Positions 57,583 through 64,000 of a stretch of 64,000 nucleotides of DNA are shown one piece after another. Source of the DNA: Shinella zoogloeoides (GTDB lineage Bacteria; Pseudomonadota; Alphaproteobacteria; Rhizobiales; Rhizobiaceae); NCBI RefSeq assembly GCF_003574625.1, contig NZ_QNUJ01000009.1, forward strand, positions 213,960 through 277,959, given 5' to 3'. A program made the position numbers and the translations under genes. Numbering within the stretch: the stretch's first letter is position 1; each line of letters opens with the position of its first letter. The notes under the pieces were generated by a model that was not told the DNA's origin, did no database searches, and worked only from the letters and a program-made list of their open reading frames with translations.

Positions 57583-58248
57583 TTACTGCTGGACGACGAC
57601 GCGGGCGCTGTGGCCGGGGCGGACGCGCTTGTAGAGGTCGATAATGTCCTGGTTCATCAGGCGGATGCAGCCTGACGAGGCGGCGGTGCCGATGGAGGCC
57701 CATTCCGGCGTGCCGTGCAGGCGGAACAGCGTGTCCTGGCCCTTCTCGTTGAAGAGGTAGAGCGCGCGGGCGCCGAGCGGGTTCTTCAGGCCCGGACCCA
57801 TGCCGTCCTTGACGTAGCGGGCGACGTCGGGCTTGCGGTCCGCCATTTCCTTCGGCGGATGCCAGGTCGGCCATTCCTGCTTCCAGGCGACATAGGCCTC
57901 GCCCTGCCAGGCAAAGCCCTGCTTGCCGACGCCGATGCCGTAGCGAACGGCCTTGCCGCCCGGCAGCACGTAGTAGAGGAAGCGGTTCGGCGTGTTGACG
58001 ATGATCGTGCCCGGCTTCTCGCTGGTGGCGTAATCGACGATCTGGCGGTGGAACTTGGTGTTCACCTTGTTGATCGGAATCGCCGGCAGGGCGTAGCCGT
58101 TGTCCTCAACAGGGCCATAATCCGATGTGAAGATGGCATTTGTCGCCACCTTTTCGCCCGGCGCGGAGTCGGACGGGGCGGTGGAGCAACCAGCGAGGGT
58201 GACGGCCGCTGCCAGGCCGCACAGAAGGAGGGCATTGCGGAAGCGCAT
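57583..58248 (-). CDS. L,D-transpeptidase (YkuD/ErfK) lipoprotein
   Basis: A 221-residue cell-wall enzyme that forms peptidoglycan cross-links or attaches envelope proteins. The N-terminus has a lipobox LAGC with Cys 21 after a hydrophobic stretch. The YkuD site is HGTPEWASIGTAASSGCIRL, giving the conserved His, Ser, catalytic Cys and Arg. It ends at the bidirectional terminator and its upstream side is a 369-bp gap. Confidence 0.92.
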   Translation of the reverse strand: MRFRNALLLCGLAAAVTLAGCSTAPSDSAPGEKVATNAIFTSDYGPVEDNGYALPAIPINKVNTKFHRQIVDYATSEKPGTIIVNTPNRFLYYVLPGGKAVRYGIGVGKQGFAWQGEAYVAWKQEWPTWHPPKEMADRKPDVARYVKDGMGPGLKNPLGARALYLFNEKGQDTLFRLHGTPEWASIGTAASSGCIRLMNQDIIDLYKRVRPGHSARVVVQQ

Positions 58249-58617
58249 GTGATTCTCTTAGGATCAGGAATTAAGAAGTTCCGAGACGCAGAACTTTTAT
58301 CGACTATGGTTTATTTTCGATTAAACCGGTCAATGCAAGTCTGTGCGGCATGGTGCGGGCTCGCGCGCAAGCAAAAAACCGGAGAAGTGTTTTTTTGCAA
58401 CAACAATGCCGGTCGACTGCCGCTTTCGCTGGCCCCGGCTCCTTGCCAAGCACGCCTTCACGCGCCGTTCAACGGTCATTCCGCCGGCTGACCCGTCATC
58501 GCACAGGAACCTTTTCGCGCGGTTAACGAAGCCTTGCTGCATGATCCGGCGGCGGCCCTCTCTTAACTTTTTCAGGCCGGGCGATTCGCGCTAGACTGCG
58601 ATTCGCCGAGGAACCCC
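58249..58617. promoter_or_regulatory. Divergent region between the L,D-transpeptidase and mmcB
   Basis: The 369-bp gap holds an AT-rich part (about 58265-58335) next to the transpeptidase gene and, near mmcB, a possible promoter TTTTCA (58569-58574)/TAGACT (58592-58597) with 17-bp spacing. A GTTC-N7-ATTC sequence at 58467-58481 is one base off the alphaproteobacterial LexA box. The small open frames here have no family features and I do not call them genes. Confidence 0.45.
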
Positions 58618-59148
58618 ATGACGATCGTTTCGCTGCACAACGACAATCCGCTGCTCGACGGCCGCCAGTCCGACCGCGCCATGATGGTGCGCCGGGGTGT
58701 CCAGCGCATGCTGATGGACATGCGCCATGCGGTCCTGCCCGAGCTGACGCTGGCGAGCGGCCGGCGCGCCGACCTCATCAGCCTGTCCGACAAGGGCGAG
58801 ATCTGGATCATCGAGATCAAGACGTCGATCGAGGACTTTCGCGTCGACCGCAAATGGCCGGACTACCGCCGCCATTGCGACCGGCTGTTCTTTGCCACCC
58901 ACAAGGACGTGCCGCTCGACATCTTCCCGGAGGAGTGCGGCCTCATCCTTTCCGACGGCTACGGCGCGCATATGCTGCGCGAGGCGCCGGAGCACAGGCT
59001 CTCCGCCCCGACGCGCAAGGCCGTGACCTTCGCCTTCGCCCGCGTCGCCGCGGGCCGGCTGCTGCTTGCGGAATTCTCCATGGATGCCCGGCGGGACGGG
59101 CCGGACATCTCGGCCATCGTCTCCGGACGCCGGGACGAGCCGGCCTGA
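58618..59148 (+). CDS. mmcB: MmcB family DNA repair protein
   Basis: A 176-residue protein of the family first linked to mitomycin C resistance in Caulobacter. GRRADLISLSDKGEIWIIEIKTS fits a PD-(D/E)xK nuclease core (Asp, then ExK), followed by WPDYRRHCDRLFFAT. The ATG at 58618 follows GAGGAACCCC. Its stop codon directly abuts the stop of the convergent actR gene. Confidence 0.88.
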   Translation: MTIVSLHNDNPLLDGRQSDRAMMVRRGVQRMLMDMRHAVLPELTLASGRRADLISLSDKGEIWIIEIKTSIEDFRVDRKWPDYRRHCDRLFFATHKDVPLDIFPEECGLILSDGYGAHMLREAPEHRLSAPTRKAVTFAFARVAAGRLLLAEFSMDARRDGPDISAIVSGRRDEPA

Positions 59149-59718
59149 TTACTTCGGCGCGCGCTTGGCGAGGATGCGCTGGAGCGTGCGGCGGTGCATG
59201 TTGAGGCGGCGGGCCGTTTCGGAGACGTTGCGGTCGCACATCTCGTAGACGCGCTGGATATGCTCCCAGCGCACGCGGTCGGCCGACATCGGGTTTTCCG
59301 GCAGTTCGACCTTTTCCCCAGGGCGCTGCGTCAGCGCGGCGAAGATGTCGTCGGCATCGGCGGGCTTGGCGAGATAGTCGACCGCGCCGAGCTTCACCGC
59401 GTTCACGGCCGTCGCGATATTGCCGTAGCCGGTCAGCATGATGATGCGCGTGTCGTCGCGGCGCTGGCGGATGGCGGCGATGACGTCGAGGCCGCTGCCG
59501 TCACCGAGGCGAAGGTCGACGACCGCGTATTTCGGCGGGCTCGTCTTGGCCTTGGCGATGCCCTCGGCCACCGATTCGGCGGTATCGACGGCAAAGCCGC
59601 GCGTTTCCATGGCGCGGGCGAGCCGGCGCAGGAACGGTGCGTCGTCATCGACCAGGAGGAGCGAGGGATCGGGGCCGATATCGTCGGCTGCGGTCTGCGG
59701 TTCGGTGTTTTCTGCCAT
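59149..59718 (-). CDS. actR: Response regulator ActR (RegA/PrrA family)
   Basis: A 189-residue regulator. The receiver has the acidic pocket DDD (24-26), phospho-acceptor Asp 68 in VVDLRLGDGSG and Lys in LAKPADADD; the C-terminus is a Fis-type helix-turn-helix, NVSETARRLNMHRRTLQRIL, identical in style to RegA/PrrA. The partner kinase ActS is encoded 76 bp upstream. In rhizobia the pair governs acid tolerance, CO2 fixation and micro-oxic metabolism. ATG 59718 follows GGAAG; an ATG at 59748 would add ten residues. Confidence 0.93.
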   Translation of the reverse strand: MAENTEPQTAADDIGPDPSLLLVDDDAPFLRRLARAMETRGFAVDTAESVAEGIAKAKTSPPKYAVVDLRLGDGSGLDVIAAIRQRRDDTRIIMLTGYGNIATAVNAVKLGAVDYLAKPADADDIFAALTQRPGEKVELPENPMSADRVRWEHIQRVYEMCDRNVSETARRLNMHRRTLQRILAKRAPK

Positions 59719-59794
59719 TTTCGTCTTCCGTGGCCGATTTTCGTCCATTCTTGATCGCGGTCAGCTTATCACCTGTAAGATGGTGCGGGTAAAG

Positions 59795-61096
59795 TCATTT
59801 CGCACCCTTCGCCTCCATCCGCGCCCGCGGCCAATCGACCGAGACGCGCGCGCCCGGCCGGTCGCCCGTGCGGTTGCCGAAGGTGAGCCTCGCGCCCGAG
59901 CGCTCCAGCAGCGTCTTGGCGATGAAGAGCCCGAGCCCCAGCCCGCCGGCCCGCTCGTCCTTCTGCCGCTTGGTGACATAGGGGTCGCCGATGCGCTGGA
60001 GGATATCCGCCGCATAGCCGTCGCCGTCGTCCTCGATGACGATGGTCACCCGCTCCGGCGTGTGGCTGACGGTGACGGTGACCTCCTCGCGGGCATGGTC
60101 GACGGCGTTTTCGAGCAGATTGCCGAGGCCGTAGAGAATGCCGGGATTGCGGTTGCCGACCGGCTCGCTTTCCCGCTCGCCGTTCTCGACGAGATTGAGC
60201 CTGATGCCGAATTCGCGGTGCGGCGCCAGCACCTCCTCCATGAGGGAGGAGAGCGGCAGAACGCGCATATGCGCCTCGTCCTCGGTGGAAAGCGTCGTCA
60301 GCCGGCGCAGGATGTCGCGGCAGCGCTCGCTCTGGCTGCGCAGGAGCTGCACGTCTTCCCTGAAGCGGTCGTCGGTGCCGAGCTCCCGTTCCATCTCGCG
60401 GGCGACCACGCTGATCGTGGCGAGCGGCGTGCCGAGTTCGTGGGCCGCCGCCGCCGCCAGTCCGTCGAGCTGGGAAAGGTGCTTTTCGCGCTGGAGGATG
60501 AGTTCCGTCGCTGCCAGCGCATCGGAAAGCTCACCCGCCTCGCGCGATACCCGGTAGGAGTAGAAGGCCGCGAAAGCGGTGGTCGAGACGATGGCGAACC
60601 AGAAGCCGGCCGTCAGCACCGGCGGCACGACCAGCAGCGTGCCCGGATACCAGGGCAGCGGGAAGGGTGTGAAGGCGAGCGCCGTGATGCCGGCGACGGC
60701 GAGCCCGCCGAGCGTCAGGCTGAAGCGCACCGGCTGGAGCGAGGAGGAGATGATGACCGGCACGCAGACGAGCGGCGCGAAGGGGTTGGCAAGGCCGCCG
60801 GTGATGAAGAGCAGTGCCGTCAGCTGGCAAAGGTCGAAGGCGAGCAGCAGGAAGGCGGACGGCGGCGTCAGGCGATGGGCCGGCGCAAAGCGCACGGCCA
60901 GGAAGAAGTTCACCGCCGCCAGCAGAGCGATCAGCACGAGGGCCGGCAGCAGCGGCAGCGGGAATTTCAGCCACAGCGCGATGACGACGACGCTGATCGT
61001 CTGGCCGGCCACCGCCAGCCAGCGCAGGCGAATGAGCGTTTCGAGGCGAAGCCGCCGGCCGGAGCCCTCGAAATCGATATCCTGATAGCCTGTCAT
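59795..61096 (-). CDS. actS: Redox sensor histidine kinase ActS (RegB/PrrB family)
   Basis: A 433-residue kinase with about six transmembrane helices in residues 25-180. The quinone-binding motif GGLANPF is at 100-106; the H-box is AAHELGTPL with His 219; Cys 259 in SERCRDIL is in the position of the redox-active Cys of RegB; the HATPase has NLLENAVDHA, EDDGDGY and GLGLGLFIAK. All features needed for redox sensing are kept. ATG at 61096; hrpB lies 28 bp upstream on the same strand. Confidence 0.94.
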   Translation of the reverse strand: MTGYQDIDFEGSGRRLRLETLIRLRWLAVAGQTISVVVIALWLKFPLPLLPALVLIALLAAVNFFLAVRFAPAHRLTPPSAFLLLAFDLCQLTALLFITGGLANPFAPLVCVPVIISSSLQPVRFSLTLGGLAVAGITALAFTPFPLPWYPGTLLVVPPVLTAGFWFAIVSTTAFAAFYSYRVSREAGELSDALAATELILQREKHLSQLDGLAAAAAHELGTPLATISVVAREMERELGTDDRFREDVQLLRSQSERCRDILRRLTTLSTEDEAHMRVLPLSSLMEEVLAPHREFGIRLNLVENGERESEPVGNRNPGILYGLGNLLENAVDHAREEVTVTVSHTPERVTIVIEDDGDGYAADILQRIGDPYVTKRQKDERAGGLGLGLFIAKTLLERSGARLTFGNRTGDRPGARVSVDWPRARMEAKGAK

Positions 61097-61124
61097 GCTT
61101 CGTCTCCTTTGAATATCGTCGCCC

Positions 61125-63596
61125 TCAAGTGCCACGCGGCTTGGCGCGCGTCGTCGGCATGGCCTCGGCCGGATCCTCCGGCCAGGGATGTTTCGGATAG
61201 CGCCCGCGCATGTCCGCCCTGACGTCCCGCCAGGAACCGGCCCAGAAGCCGGGCAGGTCCCGCGTCGTCTGGATCGGGCGGTGCGCGGGCGATTGCAGCT
61301 CCAGGAGCAGCGGCAGACGTCCGCCGGCAACGGCCGGGTGCTGCTTCAAGCCGAACAGTTCCTGCACGCGGATCGCCAGCACCGGCTCCGCGCCGTCATA
61401 GCGGATCGGATGGCGCTGGCCGGTCGGCGCCTCGAAATGCGTGGGCGCGAGCCGTGCAAGGTCGCGCTGCACCTCATAGGGCACCAGCGCCAGCAGCCCT
61501 TCCTGCAGGCTGCCCGAGGAAATGTCGTCGATGCCGCGCGTCGTCTCCTGGAAGGGAACGAACCAGTCGTCGAGCCGCGCAAGCAGCGCCTCGTCGCTCG
61601 TGTCCGGCCAGGCCTCGCCGATGGAACGGTGAAGGAAGCCGATCCGGTCGCGCAATTGCGCCGCCTCGCGGGAAAAGGGCAGGGCCTGCAGGCCGAGCTG
61701 GCGCACTCCTTCGGCAAGCGCCTGCGCCGCCTTCGGCCCGCCCGGCCGCGGAAGCGGCGCTTCCTCGAGGATCATCGCGCCGAGCCGCACGACCCGCCGC
61801 GCCCGCACCTGCCGGCTCGCCCGGTCGAAGACGCATTGGTCCTCGCGCACGATCTTATCGGCAAGCTCGGCCTCGACGGTGGATCGGTCGATTTCCGCCG
61901 CCGCGAGAATGCGTTGCCGGCCCGCTTGCCCGGTAAGGTCGGCAACGACGATCATCTCCGCGCCCGCCAGCCGTTCCGTCTCCGGCAACTCGCCGCCGCG
62001 CCCGTTCGCCATGACGAAGCGCCCGCGTCCGCCGCGCTGCAGGGCGACGCGATCGGGAAAGGCGTGCAGCAGTAGCGCGCCCGGCGTGCTCGCGGAGGGG
62101 GAGGCGGCCTTGCCGAAACCATCCGCCATGCGCTGCGCCAATCGCTTCGCCGCTTCGGCCCGCTCGCCACGCTCATTGGCGAAGCGCCGCAGGCGTTCTT
62201 CTATATCCACTGCCGAGCCGCCGAGACCCTGTTCGGTGAGCAGCACGGCGAGCCGCGCGGCTGCCGCCTGCTGGCCATCGCCGGCGGCGTGCAGGATCAT
62301 CGCGGCCAGCCGCGGTGGCAAGGCCAGTTCGCGAATGCGCTTGCCTGCCGGGGTGAGCGCACCCGCCTCATCCAGCGCACCGAGCAGGCGAAGCAGGTTG
62401 CGTGCCTCCTCCACCGCCGCTGCCGGCGGCTGGTCGACGAGCCGGAGGTCAGCCGGATCGGTCACACCCCAATGGGCAAGATCGAGCATGAAGGAGGAAA
62501 AGTCGCTGGAAAGGATCTGCGGCGGCGTGAAGGCGGGCAGCGCCGCCGTCTGGCCGGCATGCCAGAGCCGGATCGCGATGCCCGGTTCCGTTCGCCCGGC
62601 GCGGCCGGCGCGCTGGTCGGCCGAGGCGCGCGACACCCGCACGGTCTCCAGTCGCGTGATGCCGGTCGCCGCCTCGAAGACCGGCAGGCGCTGCAGGCCG
62701 CTGTCGATGACGATGCGCACGCCGTCGATGGTGATGGAGGTTTCGGCAATGGAAGTTGCCAGCACGATTTTCCGCGTACCGGCGGGGGCGGGGCGGATTG
62801 CGGCGTCCTGTTCCTTCTGGCTGAGATTGCCGTAGAGCGGCACGATCGCCGTCTCCGGGCCGAACCGGCCCTCCAGCCGCTCGGCAGTCCGGGTGATCTC
62901 GGCCTGCCCCGGCAGAAAGGCGAGGATCGACCCGCTTTCGCTGCGATGCGCCTCTGTAATGGTACGCGCCATGCCGGCTTCTATACGCTCGCCCGCCGGG
63001 CGGTCCTGATAGCGCACATCCACCGGGAAGCTCCGCCCCTCGCTGACGATGGCCGGCGGATTGTCGAGCAGCGCCGAGACCCGTTCCACATCGAGCGTTG
63101 CCGACATGACGAGCAGGCGAAGATCGTCCCGGAGAGCCGCCTGCACGTCCAGCGCCAGCGCGAGACCGAAATCCGCATCCAGCGAACGCTCGTGGAATTC
63201 GTCGAAGAGCACGGCGGCAACGCCCGACAGTTCGGGATCGTCGAGGATCATCCGGGCGAAGACGCCTTCCGTCACGACTTCTATACGGGTCTTCGCCGAG
63301 ACGCGGTTATCGAGACGCATGCGGTAGCCGACCGTCTCACCCACCTTTTCACCCAGCAGCTCCGCCATGCGGCCCGCCGCCGCGCGGGCGGCAAGCCGGC
63401 GCGGCTCGAGAAGGATGAGCTTCCCGTCACCCCGCCAGGTGGCGTCGAGCAGGAAGAGCGGCACCAGCGTCGTCTTGCCCGCGCCGGGCGGCGCGGAAAG
63501 CACCACGCGCGTGCCCACATGAAGCGCTTTGCCCAGGGAAGGGAGAGCCTCCGAAACGGGCAGGCGCGGCAGGCGGTCTATAAGAGATACCGTCAT
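61125..63596 (-). CDS. hrpB: ATP-dependent helicase HrpB
   Basis: An 823-residue DEAH-box RNA helicase. Walker A is SAPPGAGKTTLVPLFLL, then LEPRRLAARAAA, the DEFH box in LFDEFHERSLDADF, SATLD, and motif VI QRAGRAGRTEPG; the C-terminal region is HrpB-specific. The cellular role is not well defined. The start is uncertain: ATG 63596 gives MTVSLIDRLPRLPV, 63605 adds three residues; neither has a strong ribosome site. It is followed closely by actS. Confidence 0.92.
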   Translation of the reverse strand: MTVSLIDRLPRLPVSEALPSLGKALHVGTRVVLSAPPGAGKTTLVPLFLLDATWRGDGKLILLEPRRLAARAAAGRMAELLGEKVGETVGYRMRLDNRVSAKTRIEVVTEGVFARMILDDPELSGVAAVLFDEFHERSLDADFGLALALDVQAALRDDLRLLVMSATLDVERVSALLDNPPAIVSEGRSFPVDVRYQDRPAGERIEAGMARTITEAHRSESGSILAFLPGQAEITRTAERLEGRFGPETAIVPLYGNLSQKEQDAAIRPAPAGTRKIVLATSIAETSITIDGVRIVIDSGLQRLPVFEAATGITRLETVRVSRASADQRAGRAGRTEPGIAIRLWHAGQTAALPAFTPPQILSSDFSSFMLDLAHWGVTDPADLRLVDQPPAAAVEEARNLLRLLGALDEAGALTPAGKRIRELALPPRLAAMILHAAGDGQQAAAARLAVLLTEQGLGGSAVDIEERLRRFANERGERAEAAKRLAQRMADGFGKAASPSASTPGALLLHAFPDRVALQRGGRGRFVMANGRGGELPETERLAGAEMIVVADLTGQAGRQRILAAAEIDRSTVEAELADKIVREDQCVFDRASRQVRARRVVRLGAMILEEAPLPRPGGPKAAQALAEGVRQLGLQALPFSREAAQLRDRIGFLHRSIGEAWPDTSDEALLARLDDWFVPFQETTRGIDDISSGSLQEGLLALVPYEVQRDLARLAPTHFEAPTGQRHPIRYDGAEPVLAIRVQELFGLKQHPAVAGGRLPLLLELQSPAHRPIQTTRDLPGFWAGSWRDVRADMRGRYPKHPWPEDPAEAMPTTRAKPRGT

Positions 63597-64000
63597 TGCA
63601 TGCATCGATCGGTGAGGAAGGTGCCTTCTGCAAGGCTGGACATGGATTTCTCCGCTTCTGTTTCCTCCGCCTGAATAGCCGGCTCCGATAGCCGAGAGAA
63701 GGGGCGGAGGGTCTCTATGCGGCGGCGAGGACACGTAAAACGATCCGGACGGTCAATTTTACCACCTGGACAAGATTTTCGATGGATTTCCTGAGCTATT
63801 CAAGCCATCAAAGCAGCTGACAGCGAAGATATCCGTTGAATTTCAATATCTTGAATGTTTTTTGCATTTTTGTGATTATGCCTGTTGACGGCCTGAAACG
63901 TTGGGCCTATAACGCCGCTCATCGAACGAGAGCGGCGGCGCTTCTGGCGGCCGACGAACTCGCTCTAGGGTTTCCTTGAGAAGCTGGTGAGAATTGGGCC
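63597..64000. other. Intergenic region upstream of a stable-RNA-type transcription unit
   Basis: No gene is visible in these 404 bp. It contains the hrpB upstream region, an AT-rich stretch (63838-63880), an rRNA-type promoter (63885-63913) and about 85 bases of leader to the window end. The leader has inverted arms GAGAGCG near 63929 and CGCTCT at 63961-63966. A 16S rRNA gene probably begins beyond the edge. Confidence 0.6.
63885..63913 (+). promoter_or_regulatory. Strong rRNA-type promoter at the right edge
   Basis: TTGACG (63885-63890) and TATAAC (63908-63913) are separated by exactly 17 bp. An AT-rich block directly upstream resembles an UP element, and the discriminator GCCGCTC is GC-rich, as in stringently controlled stable-RNA promoters. 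No coding start follows within the window. Confidence 0.65.

Noticed and set aside
58467..58481. GTTC-N7-ATTC as a LexA box for mmcB
   Set aside because: One mismatch to the alphaproteobacterial LexA box, and it lies about 100 bp upstream of the likely promoter, which is a poor position for repression. Not strong enough to claim SOS control.
58330..58542. A 70-residue open frame in the gap between the L,D-transpeptidase and mmcB
   Set aside because: No ribosome site, no domain, and an atypical composition; probably chance.

Overview
The window is GC-rich chromosomal DNA from an alphaproteobacterium of the order Hyphomicrobiales, most likely family Rhizobiaceae (Agrobacterium, Rhizobium, Sinorhizobium or Shinella type). 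I base this on gene content and order: the oriC-side cluster maf-aroE-coaE-dnaQ-secB-gyrB, the chvI-chvG-hprK-EIIA(Man)-HPr-ahcY run beside pckA, the actS/actR pair, a DivL-type kinase and trpFBA-accD-folC. The genus cannot be fixed from the sequence. Almost everything is core housekeeping; I see no prophage, insertion sequence, CRISPR array or integrated element.

Layout. 1-9.0 kb: end of maf, aroE, coaE, dnaQ; secB and fxsA on the opposite strand; a Tim44-like gene, mltA, an Smr gene and an XRE regulator in a tightly overlapping run; gyrB with a clear promoter. 9.2-14.9 kb: an accessory patch with a nitroreductase, an aldehyde dehydrogenase, an HpcH-type aldolase, an aldo/keto reductase, an L-fucose-mutarotase-like protein and a DHRS6-like dehydrogenase, which together look like part of an oxidative deoxy-sugar (L-fucose-like) pathway. 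15.0-18.0 kb: phaZ, a DUF2852 membrane protein, a YgjP-like metalloprotease and a Pmp3/YqaE peptide. 18.1-23.1 kb: trpF-trpB-trpA-accD-folC. 23.3-35.3 kb, all minus strand: trxA, addA/addB, murU, a tsaE-amgK fusion, and a DivL-type pseudo-histidine kinase. 35.5-40.9 kb, minus strand: ahcY with a structured leader, HPr, EIIA(Man), short HprK, ChvG and ChvI. 41.2-44.6 kb: pckA, arfB, a BON-LysM protein, alkB. 44.6-49.2 kb, minus strand: coaA-hisE-hisF-hisA-hisH-DUF2628-hisB. 49.4-55.0 kb: hslV, a GNAT gene, hslU, a DUF1402 protein, a cytochrome P450 overlapping tail to tail with an exported protein. 55.2-63.6 kb: malate synthase G, an L,D-transpeptidase lipoprotein, mmcB, actR/actS and hrpB. The right end carries a strong rRNA-type promoter and leader reading out of the window.

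The most interesting points are two parS-like sites (15/16 and 14/16 matches to the classical ParB site), which fit a location close to the replication origin; the DivL-type kinase with Tyr replacing the phospho-accepting His; the TsaE-AmgK fusion next to MurU (MurNAc recycling); a 9-bp stem in the ahcY leader that would hide its Shine-Dalgarno sequence; a 13-bp direct repeat spaced exactly 42 bp between chvI and pckA; and several families of intergenic palindromic repeats. I found nothing I would call a wholly new multi-gene system.
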